A program made the translations under genes and the position numbers. DNA of 11,013 nucleotides, from contig DNOQ01000227.1 in assembly GCA_003501665.1 (NCBI GenBank), positions 660 through 11,672 on the forward strand, given 5' to 3'. This stretch comes from Bacteroidales bacterium (GTDB lineage Bacteria; Bacteroidota; Bacteroidia; Bacteroidales; VadinHA17). The number at the start of each line of letters is the position of its first letter. The stretch's first letter is position 1. Below are positions 5,971 to 11,013 of the stretch, piece after piece. The notes under the pieces are model-generated. The model was given only the letters and a program-made list of their open reading frames with translations, was not told where the DNA came from and did no database searches.

Positions 5971-6587
5971 ATCATTGGATCATATTGGTTATACTTATCG
6001 AGTTTTGATTGTACTTCTAAAATGAGCATATCAAGTCTGAGTTCAAACAGTCGGTGCGTTTCATCATCTGGGTACACTGTTATAATAAACGGTTTCATGC
6101 CTTCGACGTAACTCATAAAATAACATTTTTCAAACCCTCCGACAAACAAATGAGCTTGCACCTGTGCTCGGTATTCTGACGGCAGTTTGTTCGCTGTTAT
6201 GTAATCAAGGTGTGTGCGTGCAAGTGGACACTTAATCTCAAGGCAGGAATTATCGAACGCACCGTCTGGACTGTCACCTATCCATTCATGGAAGCGATTA
6301 TCTTCATCAGGGATTATAAACCCGACCTCCGAAACATCAACCTCCATTATCTGCTCAAAAGCAGCACGAGCAACCGGCTCCATCTCTTTTGCCTCTTCCA
6401 TTAGCTTATTACTAAATCCCTCTTCTTGTTTGCCGGTTATTATCTCACAAACAATATCCTTCACGAGATTTTTATATCCAACGGTTGTCGCATCCATTAT
6501 AAGCGCAGCAAATCTGGTGCTTGTTACTCGCCCAGTACGAGCTTCATGCCACGCCTCTGACCCCTGATCAATGTTAAGTTTTATCAT
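5967..6587 (-). CDS. YqaJ / lambda-type exonuclease (PD-(D/E)XK)
   Basis: This 206-aa protein has all hallmarks of the YqaJ/lambda exonuclease family: QGSEAWHEARTGRVTSTRFA (8-27) at the N-terminus, a conserved Glu70 in MEPVARAAFE (69-78), catalytic GDSPDG (104-109) followed by CLEIKCP (115-121, Glu117/Lys119), and YRAQVQAHLFV (139-149). The family resects one strand of double-stranded DNA ends to expose 3' single strands for annealing. It is normally paired with a RecT/Erf/Bet-type annealing protein. None is recognisable here, but the gene directly upstream (OB-like plus helices) occupies that place. The ATG at 6587 overlaps that gene's stop as ATGA. Active-site residues are intact. Confidence 0.92.
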   Translation of the reverse strand: MIKLNIDQGSEAWHEARTGRVTSTRFAALIMDATTVGYKNLVKDIVCEIITGKQEEGFSNKLMEEAKEMEPVARAAFEQIMEVDVSEVGFIIPDEDNRFHEWIGDSPDGAFDNSCLEIKCPLARTHLDYITANKLPSEYRAQVQAHLFVGGFEKCYFMSYVEGMKPFIITVYPDDETHRLFELRLDMLILEVQSKLDKYNQYDPMI

Positions 6588-6997
6588 TGCTCAAGTGATT
6601 TATCAAGTTCAACCATTTTGCTGAACATTATCTCGGTCCACATCAGCATATCATCTAACTGAATACGACCTCCGACAACTAAGTCTTTAGCGTAAGACAT
6701 TGCGAAGCCAGAATATCTGGATTGCTCTTTTGTCAATGCCTTGCCGAAATTACTCTGACGTTGCTGCTTTATCGGCTTAATAATTGTGTAAGTAAAAGTA
6801 TTACCATCAGTGCCGGTATGATCTCGCTGTTCTTCTGTGAACTCAGCCTCTTGACCAGCGACAAATGATCTCTGGTCCTTGTACTTTGATGAATAAACGG
6901 CTTTCTTGTCGTTATATGTGACCTCGAAGTTATACATCTTCCCGAATTGAGTGTCACGCTCTTTCTTAAATGTTACTGTTTTAATTGTTGCCTTCAT
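6584..6997 (-). CDS. Putative OB-fold single-strand-DNA-interacting protein, recombination partner
   Basis: This 137-aa protein has two visible parts. Residues 1-75 form alternating beta segments (MKATIKTVTFKKE, KMYNFEVTYNDKKAVYSSK, FTYTIIKPI) that look like a small OB-type barrel. Residues 90-135 form a helical unit with QSRYSGFAMSYAKDL (92-106) and a final amphipathic helix (MFSKMVELDKSLEQ). I recall similar proteins beside exonucleases in Bacteroidota phages, without a firm name. Direct ATGA coupling to the YqaJ exonuclease suggests it binds or anneals single strands. The ATG at 6997 follows a 23-nt spacer. Function is inferred from context; a RecT-like fold is not visible. Confidence 0.65.
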   Translation of the reverse strand: MKATIKTVTFKKERDTQFGKMYNFEVTYNDKKAVYSSKYKDQRSFVAGQEAEFTEEQRDHTGTDGNTFTYTIIKPIKQQRQSNFGKALTKEQSRYSGFAMSYAKDLVVGGRIQLDDMLMWTEIMFSKMVELDKSLEQ

Positions 6998-7020
6998 GGT
7001 TTTTATGTTAAAGTTACAAA

Positions 7021-7278
7021 TTATTTCTTGATTTCAATGTCCTCAACTTCGGCAAGTTCATCATGCACGTACACGCCAGTACCTTCGTAAGTCATGCCGT
7101 TCCATTCAGTTCTGACGAGCCAGTATTCAGAACGCTCGTCAACGTCCTTGTCAAGCATTTCGATCATCTCCCATTCAAGTGTCCACCACTTCGGGATGAA
7201 GTCATCATGTGTCTGTTCACTCATTTCGTTTAAGTATTGTCTGTCTCTTGCGAGCCAGTGGTTTTCGTAGGCTATCAT
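7021..7278 (-). CDS. Hypothetical protein, 85 aa, acidic, Trp-rich
   Basis: I do not recognise this protein. It is strongly acidic and rich in Trp and Met, with WWTLEWEMIEMLDKDVDE (31-48) and YWLVRTEWNGMTYEGTGVY (52-70). The pattern suggests a helix followed by a small beta sheet. The composition, with many Asp/Glu, recalls the DNA-mimic or protein-inhibitor proteins that phages encode early, but nothing specific supports that. The ATG at 7278 overlaps the upstream gene's stop as ATGA. A 23-nt spacer separates its stop from the OB-like gene, so it belongs to the same transcript. Confidence 0.65.
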   Translation of the reverse strand: MIAYENHWLARDRQYLNEMSEQTHDDFIPKWWTLEWEMIEMLDKDVDERSEYWLVRTEWNGMTYEGTGVYVHDELAEVEDIEIKK

Positions 7279-7568
7279 TTCTCGCGGGTATAGATGATTA
7301 TGTCTGTACCACTAATCGTTTGAGTATAATCAAACCCTGGGCAAGAACACTCATACTTATTCCCAGTTTGGTATAATACGTTTACCGTTGCTCCTATTGG
7401 AAATTGGTGCCAGAAACTACAACCAATAATTTTCCCCAATCGTTCAGGTTGCGGCTCTTCTAACTCCGGCCACGTTATCCCCGGTGTGTTCATCAACTCT
7501 TCAAACTTCTTTGCTGTTGACTGCATCTCACTCAGGCAGCCCTGTAACTCTTCTTTAAGTGTCTTCAT
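7275..7568 (-). CDS. Hypothetical protein, 97 aa
   Basis: No family is recognised. An N-terminal helix (LKEELQGCLSEMQSTAKKFEELM, residues 4-26) with heptad-like spacing is followed by a Pro-rich link (PGITWPELEEPQPERLGK). A compact beta-rich C-terminus has CSFWHQFPIGATVNVLYQT and CSCPGFDY. Four cysteines (11, 50, 74, 76) are present, but no complete zinc-binding set is convincing. The ATG at 7568 makes an ATGA overlap with the small membrane peptide upstream, and its stop makes one with the 85-aa gene. It is probably real on context and codon continuity. Confidence 0.65.
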   Translation of the reverse strand: MKTLKEELQGCLSEMQSTAKKFEELMNTPGITWPELEEPQPERLGKIIGCSFWHQFPIGATVNVLYQTGNKYECSCPGFDYTQTISGTDIIIYTREK

Positions 7569-7648
7569 AATGTTTTTATTAAGGTGTTTATTACAAAATA
7601 CAATGCCCCGATGACTATCAAGGCGGCGAAAGGATTAATCTTTTTCAT
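7565..7648 (-). CDS. Single-helix membrane peptide, 27 aa
   Basis: This short frame reads MKKINPFAALIVIGALYFVI and then NTLIKTL. A Lys-Lys start, one hydrophobic segment of about 15 residues (6-20) and a polar end fit a single-pass inner-membrane peptide, N-terminus in. Its stop makes an exact ATGA overlap with the 97-aa gene. GAAGAG lies just upstream of the ATG and could act as a weak ribosome site. An in-frame ATG at 7693 would give a 42-aa version starting MTEIVIFFTIPKRRD. Function is unknown; small phage membrane peptides serve roles from exclusion to holin-like activity, and nothing here discriminates among them. Confidence 0.55.
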   Translation of the reverse strand: MKKINPFAALIVIGALYFVINTLIKTL

Positions 7649-7726
7649 GTCTCTTCGTTTTGGTATGGTAAAGAAAATAACTATTTCGGTCATAAACTAT
7701 GATTTCCGTCATGTTTTCAATTTATT

Positions 7727-8155
7727 TTATAGGTCAACCATTTTTTTATCCGACAGAACGCAGTAAACCTTTGCGATCAGTTCCATCTCAGCGATCTTTG
7801 CAAGCAGCATCGCAGCCAGTTCCTTTTCTTTTTTTACCCGTGTTGTCACCACATTACTATCAATCCACCTGCTCACGGCTTCAATGTAGTTCGTGATCCT
7901 GGTATCAAATACCTTTTCTGTTTCACGCAGATTGTTGATCACCTTAATCGAGTGAATGACGTTGCAATGTTTCTGTCCGAACGGCTCGCCGAGTTGATTT
8001 AATGTCATGCCGTTGTAGAAGATACTGCCCATGTAGTAACATATTTGCCGTGCAGTTTTTATTTCATCTTTGCGGCTCTTATTTACTCTCGCCCATCTCC
8101 AATCGGGGAAACCCTCTTCTTTGAAGATGTATTTGCACATATCGGTATAGTTCAT
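7727..8155 (-). CDS. DnaA domain IV-like DNA-binding protein
   Basis: From the ATG at 8155 this is a 142-aa protein. Residues 27 to about 95 resemble the C-terminal DNA-binding domain of DnaA: ARQICYYM (35-42), TLNQLGEPFGQKHCNVIHSIKVI (51-73, equivalent to the DnaA signature with KHCNVIH in place of the usual RDHTTVLHA), then a closing helix. There is no AAA+ ATPase domain. A charged helical tail (VKKEKELAAMLLAKIAEMEL) could mediate oligomerisation. It may bind DnaA boxes or phage origin sites, to start phage replication or interfere with the host. I chose 8155 because the upstream gene ends 11 nt before it. The frame stays open to an ATG at 8269, giving a 180-aa alternative that overlaps that gene. 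Confidence 0.78.
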   Translation of the reverse strand: MNYTDMCKYIFKEEGFPDWRWARVNKSRKDEIKTARQICYYMGSIFYNGMTLNQLGEPFGQKHCNVIHSIKVINNLRETEKVFDTRITNYIEAVSRWIDSNVVTTRVKKEKELAAMLLAKIAEMELIAKVYCVLSDKKMVDL

Positions 8156-8166
8156 AATCTTTGATT

Positions 8167-8475
8167 TTAGGCAGCCATTAGTAGTTGAACAGTGTACTTG
8201 TCGGCTTCTCTGTCTAAGCTCCTTAAAACGCAAATTACGTATGTCCTGCGCCGTCTTTTGGCTATCCATTGATACCGCCTTAACTTTACAAGCCTTGTCA
8301 AGTCAATTAATACAGCACACGGGACAAGCCCTAAGTTCACAAACACACCAACAATAGCAGCCGGAAGTACAATAGCTGTTGTCAACTCCTTTAAGTAGGG
8401 TTTGTCGCTGATGAATGTTTCGGGCTGGAAGGGGTGCTTTTTGAGTATGTATGTCGTATAGTTCATGTTTTTCAT
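8167..8475 (-). CDS. Predicted membrane protein, 102 aa
   Basis: A long hydrophobic stretch (about residues 31-63, including AIVLPAAIVGVFVNLGLVP and CAVLIDL) is followed by a strongly basic segment (RLVKLRRYQWIAKRRRR). This fits one long or two short membrane helices with a cytoplasmic basic loop. Starts at 8475 (MKNMNYTTY) and 8466 (MNYTTY) are both possible. The sequence at the second, ATGAACTATAC, is identical to the start of the DnaA-like gene downstream. Function is unknown. The last 114 nt are also open in the frame of the DnaA-like gene, so the C-terminus of this protein is less certain than its hydrophobic part. Confidence 0.6.
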   Translation of the reverse strand: MKNMNYTTYILKKHPFQPETFISDKPYLKELTTAIVLPAAIVGVFVNLGLVPCAVLIDLTRLVKLRRYQWIAKRRRRTYVICVLRSLDREADKYTVQLLMAA

Positions 8476-8483
8476 CTGTTAGC

Positions 8484-8669
8484 TTAATCAAAAAATATAT
8501 TTGCGTTTTTAGCTACCCATCCTTTACTATCCATAATTTGACGAAATGCCGCTAACATACCTCTCAGAAATTCTACTCTCTGACAATCCTTATCGCTTAA
8601 TTGTTCAATGATCGCTTCGGCTTTACCCTCAAATTCAGCCTTATGAAATTCTTTTACAAACGTTTCCAT
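8484..8669 (-). CDS. Hypothetical protein, 61 aa
   Basis: I do not recognise this protein. It is small and predicted almost wholly helical (METFVKEFHKAEFEGKAEAI, then SDKDCQRVEFLRGMLAAFRQIM), ending GWVAKNANIFFD. Amphipathic spacing suggests a helical hairpin or coiled-coil-like dimer. The ATG at 8669 begins after a 107-nt gap from the gene upstream, and the stop lies 8 nt before the membrane protein start, so the two are co-transcribed. The open frame and its place in the cluster are the evidence that it is real. Confidence 0.6.
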   Translation of the reverse strand: METFVKEFHKAEFEGKAEAIIEQLSDKDCQRVEFLRGMLAAFRQIMDSKGWVAKNANIFFD

Positions 8670-8749
8670 TGTATGTTAGTTTATAGTTAAACATTATTTT
8701 CCTTAATCCCTGCAGCTCATTTTTTTCTGAACCTGAAATTGAATTATTG

Positions 8750-8782
8750 ATAAAACAATAAAACTGAGCAAAAAAGTCAGTT
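8750..8782 (-). terminator. Weak hairpin plus T-rich run
   Basis: On the minus strand AACTGA (8782-8777) and TCAGTT (8767-8762) can pair around a 9-nt loop, followed by TTATTGTTTTA. The stem contains the stop codon of the 104-aa gene and has only two G-C pairs, so termination would be weak or absent. The rest of the 107-nt gap (8670-8776) shows no promoter or gene that I can support. Confidence 0.3.
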
Positions 8783-9091
8783 CGCCCCAGCTTCGTAGTT
8801 ACCGAAGTCCGGCAAGTCAATTAGAAAAGCTAAATGATTTCCCCGATTTGCGTCACTGATAACCTCGCCCAAAAGGTCTGCAGGTCGTATGATGTGGTTT
8901 TTCACAGAGCACACACTGGCGTTATCAATGTACTTAATTACTCCTCCTCTTTTGGTCGCACTCGATATAATCAGTGCCGGAGAGATATGAAAGAACTCCT
9001 CTGTTGCCGGTTTCGTAGCCAATGCAACACGGTTGTTCAGACCGGCGATTGAACCGGCGAACAGAAGAGCCTTATTTCTTTTCTTATCCAT
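8777..9091 (-). CDS. Hypothetical protein, 104 aa
   Basis: I do not recognise this protein. It begins with a basic MDKKRNK followed by ALLFAGSIAGL, which is moderately hydrophobic but short for a signal or membrane segment. The rest alternates small hydrophobics and polar residues (HISPALIISSATKRGGVIKYI, ADLLGEVISDANRGNHLAFLIDLP), suggesting an alpha/beta fold. Composition differs from its neighbours: Ala/Ser/Ile/Asn-rich and not acidic. The ATG at 9091 lies about 17 nt after a possible transcription start from the promoter at 9115-9148, so it may open its own transcription unit leading into the 61-aa, membrane and DnaA-like genes. Confidence 0.6.
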   Translation of the reverse strand: MDKKRNKALLFAGSIAGLNNRVALATKPATEEFFHISPALIISSATKRGGVIKYIDNASVCSVKNHIIRPADLLGEVISDANRGNHLAFLIDLPDFGNYEAGAN

Positions 9092-9114
9092 ATTGCTTGG
9101 CTACGATGCCAATA

Positions 9115-9148
9115 CAAAGATAAGAATTAATTCAATCCAATAGGTCAA
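9115..9148 (-). promoter_or_regulatory. Possible Bacteroidota-type promoter
   Basis: In the 70-nt gap between the 144-aa and 104-aa genes the minus strand reads TTTG (ending at 9146), a 23-nt spacer and TATCTTTG (9122-9115). The -7 element is a perfect TAnnTTTG; the -33 spacing is longer than the usual 19-21. Transcription would start near 9108, just ahead of the ATG at 9091. Position favours it and spacing counts against it. Confidence 0.4.
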
Positions 9149-9161
9149 AGAACAAATATTT

Positions 9162-9596
9162 TTATAATTCAAATTCATTAATGTTTTTTATTTTGCCAAC
9201 ATAACCTCTTCTACGTAATTCGGCACGAAGTTTTTCATCTGAGACAATATATTCTCCATCATCAATGTATTGCAAAATTTCTTCAATGTTACTGGTACTT
9301 ATTATAGGTTTCGGATCGGAAGATGTATTTTTAATTTTCTTTGCCGATCTCTCTTTTCTATCGCTAATCTTTTCGGCGATCCTCTTTGCTTGGTGCTGTG
9401 TAAAACTAACCTCCAGTAACGACCTAATCATGCCGTGTTCACGTGTCAGGTAGCCAAACCTTATACCTTCAGTTATTATGCCTTTATCGCATGTGAATTT
9501 TTGAAATAACTCTTCAGTTGTTATTCCTATCGTACCTCTTTCATGAATTGCATTTAAACAATTCTGATACTTGATAATTGTACTTTTCTTTGACAT
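9162..9596 (-). CDS. Hypothetical protein, 144 aa, possible DNA-binding
   Basis: No firm family is recognised. Residues 1-60 (TIIKYQNCLNAIHERGTIG, then ITTEELFQKFTCDKGIITEGIRFGYLTRE) have the spacing of a winged helix-turn-helix. A very basic middle follows (QAKRIAEKISDRKERSAKKIKN, 69-90), then a Ser/Pro link. The C-terminal unit ends with SDEKLRAELRRRGYVGKI (118-135), a motif I recall from Bacteroidota phage proteins of unknown role. A regulatory or DNA-binding job is an inference. The ATG at 9596 follows an A-rich stretch (AAAAAACAAAAGAG). Gaps of 52 and 70 nt flank the gene, so it is not coupled to either neighbour. Confidence 0.6.
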   Translation of the reverse strand: MSKKSTIIKYQNCLNAIHERGTIGITTEELFQKFTCDKGIITEGIRFGYLTREHGMIRSLLEVSFTQHQAKRIAEKISDRKERSAKKIKNTSSDPKPIISTSNIEEILQYIDDGEYIVSDEKLRAELRRRGYVGKIKNINEFEL

Positions 9597-9648
9597 CTCT
9601 TTTGTTTTTTAGTTTGATTAATTATAATTTATTAAATGGTTATTCATG

Positions 9649-10032
9649 TTATTGAGTACACCGCACAACAGTACAACCCCCAGCGGTAACGTCAAAGTAA
9701 TACGTTTGACTGACAAAGTAATTCTGTCCCGGCTGTGCTGGTATTGAAAGTGTCATGTGATATTCATGCCGTCCCTCACTTAAAGTTAAGTTCAAGAATC
9801 CCTTGTCACCGCAGGTCGGTATCTGGTCGATTGTATTTATGTTATAAGGCTTCGGTATAACGCCTAATTTAATCCCGTCAACCCACAGATACCATCCCAT
9901 ACATTGAGGGGTAGATACGCTCTCTTCTGAGGTCCAGAAGATGACGTTTGTCTTTTCGATTTCTTTCGGCTCTTGTGGTTTCTCGCATGAGAACAACAGA
10001 ACCGCAGCGATAATAAATAGTAGTCTTTTCAT
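9649..10032 (-). CDS. Predicted phage lipoprotein, 127 aa
   Basis: From the ATG at 10032 the protein starts MKRLLFIIAAVLLFSC: two basic residues, a hydrophobic core and a lipobox LFSC with Cys16, a classic signal peptidase II site. The mature part begins CEKPQEPKEIEK, an acidic/Pro-rich tether, followed by a beta-rich domain (NVIFWTSEES, GWYLWVDGIKLGVIP, RHEYHMTLSIP, TYYFDV) with four further cysteines that could form disulfides outside the cytoplasm. An ATG at 10062 would bury the signal, so 10032 is preferred; it also gives an ATGA overlap with the 58-aa gene. Phage lipoproteins of this kind sometimes block receptors or exclude other phages; that role here is inference. Confidence 0.8.
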   Translation of the reverse strand: MKRLLFIIAAVLLFSCEKPQEPKEIEKTNVIFWTSEESVSTPQCMGWYLWVDGIKLGVIPKPYNINTIDQIPTCGDKGFLNLTLSEGRHEYHMTLSIPAQPGQNYFVSQTYYFDVTAGGCTVVRCTQ

Positions 10033-10205
10033 TTTGCTTTCTTTAAAAGTCTGAAACTCCACCTACCTATCTGAAGTCTTTTTATCATTCCGTTTCTTTC
10101 GCTGAAAAGTAATGGATGTTTCCGAATGTTCTTAGCAACTATGCCAAGTCCAAATATCCTTATCCACCACTGCCCATCATCAAAATAAGTGCTTATCGCT
10201 TTCAT
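10029..10205 (-). CDS. Small conserved-looking phage protein, 58 aa
   Basis: The frame starts MKAISTYFDDGQWWIRIFGL, then GIVAKNIRKHPLLFSERNG, and ends in a basic IKRLQIGRWSFRLLKKAK. The DGQWW, PLLFSERNG and GRWSFRLL blocks match a pattern I recall from small phage proteins in this kind of early cluster; the family has no function that I know. It is basic and aromatic, consistent with nucleic-acid or membrane-surface contact. It has ATGA overlaps on both sides, with the 55-aa gene upstream and the lipoprotein downstream, which strongly supports its being real. It fills most of the 300-nt stretch between the lipoprotein and YopX genes. Confidence 0.7.
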   Translation of the reverse strand: MKAISTYFDDGQWWIRIFGLGIVAKNIRKHPLLFSERNGMIKRLQIGRWSFRLLKKAK

Positions 10206-10369
10206 TTGTTCAGTACGTTAAATATGTCTCCAGTATGTGCATTGATCACTTGCCACTTGCGTCCGTCGAAGTTGAACAGAAGATCGTGCGAGATGAAAGA
10301 CTTCTTACCCTCGGCCTCGGCTTTGGCAATTAAGGCTTTCTGCTTTTCGTTTAAGGCTATCTCAGGCAT
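10202..10369 (-). CDS. Small hypothetical protein, 55 aa
   Basis: The frame reads MPEIALNEKQKALIAKAEAE, then GKKSFISHDLLFNFDGRKWQ, and ends VINAHTGDIFNVLNK. A charged N-terminal helix is followed by a short beta hairpin (KWQVINAHTGDIF). I do not recognise a family. The ATG at 10369 overlaps the end of the YopX gene by 8 nt, and the stop overlaps the 58-aa gene as ATGA. These exact junctions make a genuine gene likely despite its size. No signal, membrane or metal-binding feature is visible. Confidence 0.65.
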   Translation of the reverse strand: MPEIALNEKQKALIAKAEAEGKKSFISHDLLFNFDGRKWQVINAHTGDIFNVLNK

Positions 10370-10676
10370 GGCTCAGTAGTTCAGGGTTCTCATAGATGTT
10401 GCCGATGACCTCAATGCTTGAATCGCCGATATATACATCCTCAGCAATAAATCCTCCATTTTTAAAGGTTACAATAACAGGGGTCTTGTAATATTTATGG
10501 GTAAGAATATCCCCCTCGTATATCTCCTTGCCGTTCTTGTCCTTGAGGCCGGTGAACTGAGTAACCTCATAAATATCTGTGCTGAAATCAAACACCCCGT
10601 CAATGAGCGGAAATTCGCCATCAATCCATTGTTTAAACTTTTTGTTCCAAAACCTGAACTTAATCTCTCTTTTCAT
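10362..10676 (-). CDS. YopX family protein
   Basis: This 104-aa protein fits the YopX family closely. The N-terminus REIKFRFWNKKFKQW (3-17), the signature QFTGLKDKNGKEIYEGDI (40-57), a beta-rich middle (VIVTFKNGGFIAEDV) and the terminal EVIGNIYENPEL (89-100) are all in the expected order, and the length is somewhat below that of many members. YopX proteins are common in phages and prophages of Firmicutes and Bacteroidota, including the SPbeta prophage. Their role is unknown; the fold is a small beta-barrel-like domain. The ATG at 10676 overlaps the upstream stop as ATGA. Confidence 0.93.
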   Translation of the reverse strand: MKREIKFRFWNKKFKQWIDGEFPLIDGVFDFSTDIYEVTQFTGLKDKNGKEIYEGDILTHKYYKTPVIVTFKNGGFIAEDVYIGDSSIEVIGNIYENPELLSHA

Positions 10677-11013
10677 ATCTTCTTGTATTTACCCGTTTCA
10701 TATTCTTTGTACATCGCCCGTCCGTCCTCACGAAGCTCACGAAGCCGACGAAGGATAGTTCCGTCCATAAGGTATTCACGGTTCGTTATTCTGCGAACGC
10801 CACGCACCAGGTCAAGAACATTGAAGATATCCCTCTGCTGATTGAACGCAAGTCTGGTCGCCTCGTAAACAGTAGCCTTGCCGACGGCCTTGATCTCGTT
10901 AAAGTAGTACATCATAAACTTCGGATCGCCGTCAAAGAAAACAGCCACGCCGTCCGATGTCATCTCTGCCAGTCCGGTACGCCCTTCGTTGGGGTCGCCG
11001 GGTTTGGTGATTA
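10673..11013 (-). CDS. Hypothetical protein, partial (5' end outside the window)
   Basis: The frame is open to the window edge, giving at least 112 residues and beginning ITKPGDPNEGRTGLAEMTSD. An internal ATG at 10963 (MTSDGVAVFF) could be the start, but the upstream residues look protein-like and no stop intervenes, so the gene is probably cut off. The visible part has a VAVFFDGDPKFMMYYFNEI segment, a helical middle and a basic Arg-rich stretch (RRLRELREDGRAMYKEYETGKYKKI). I recognise no family. The stop overlaps YopX as ATGA, so both belong to one transcript. Confidence 0.65.
   Translation of the reverse strand, partial: ITKPGDPNEGRTGLAEMTSDGVAVFFDGDPKFMMYYFNEIKAVGKATVYEATRLAFNQQRDIFNVLDLVRGVRRITNREYLMDGTILRRLRELREDGRAMYKEYETGKYKKI

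Noticed and set aside
6214..6567. 117-aa plus-strand frame opposite the exonuclease gene
   Set aside because: It is antisense to a gene with intact catalytic motifs, is Ser/Ile-rich as shadow frames are, and has no neighbours on that strand.
7635..7712. 25-aa frame beginning MTEIIVYDRNS on the minus strand
   Set aside because: It is too short to support, overlaps the start of the membrane peptide, and has no 4-nt junction with a neighbour. Kept only as a competing frame.
8303..8491. Cysteine-rich 62-aa frame starting with TTG on the minus strand
   Set aside because: It lies inside the membrane protein gene in another phase, needs a TTG start, and its cysteines arise from hydrophobic codons read out of frame.
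10160..10168. TTATCCACC, one mismatch from a DnaA box (TTATCCACA)
   Set aside because: It is a single site inside the coding region of the 58-aa gene, with no cluster and no AT-rich unwinding element. Not evidence for an origin.
10116..10379. 87-aa plus-strand frame opposite the 55- and 58-aa genes
   Set aside because: It is antisense to two minus-strand frames with exact ATGA junctions, and every other supportable gene in the window is on the minus strand.
1..11013. CRISPR arrays, tRNA genes, insertion sequences, attachment sites, toxin-antitoxin pair
   Set aside because: No regularly spaced repeats, tRNA arm patterns, transposase motifs or terminal inverted repeats were seen by eye on either strand, and no short gene pair had a recognisable toxin or antitoxin motif.

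Overview
This window looks like part of the early (DNA replication and recombination) region of a tailed dsDNA bacteriophage or prophage. Every supportable gene lies on the minus strand, so transcription runs from position 11013 towards position 1. The host is probably a member of the Bacteroidota. The best promoter in the window (3405-3435) has the TTG / TAnnTTTG layout of the Bacteroidota primary sigma factor, most starts lack an obvious Shine-Dalgarno sequence, and a lipoprotein gene is present. There are no structural, lysis, integrase or repressor genes, so lifestyle cannot be judged.

Layout in transcription order. (a) 11013-9649: an unknown gene cut by the window edge, a YopX-family gene, two short genes (55 and 58 aa) and a small predicted lipoprotein, all overlapping head to tail. 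(b) 9596-7565: a possible DNA-binding protein, an unknown 104-aa protein behind a possible second promoter, a 61-aa protein, a predicted membrane protein, a protein resembling only the DNA-binding domain of DnaA, and a 27-aa single-helix membrane peptide. (c) 7568-3418: two unknown genes, then a recombination module (OB-like/helical protein, YqaJ/lambda-type exonuclease, SSB, 72-aa protein, NinB-like protein), two very short genes, a DNA methyltransferase and a conserved phage protein of unknown role. (d) 3435-3265: a promoter followed by about 130 nt of structured leader ending in a GC-rich stem and U-tract. (e) 3264-23: a PD-(D/E)XK nuclease-like protein with a zinc ribbon, a DUF1376-like replication protein, a primase-helicase and a 64-aa protein.

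The genes appear to form a replication and repair set. The DnaA-like and DUF1376-like proteins could help initiate replication or load the helicase. The primase-helicase would drive the fork. SSB, exonuclease, NinB-like protein and OB-like protein would process and recombine DNA, and the methyltransferase would modify it. Most junctions are 4-nt ATGA or GTGA stop-start overlaps. This pattern exposes several genes too short for routine calling (35, 54, 55, 58 and 27 aa).

The most unusual item is the leader at 3265-3398. Its 5' end can pair perfectly over 10 bp with the loop of a downstream terminator-like hairpin, which gives either a pseudoknot or an attenuator-type switch in front of the replication genes. 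All family names rest on motifs read by eye.
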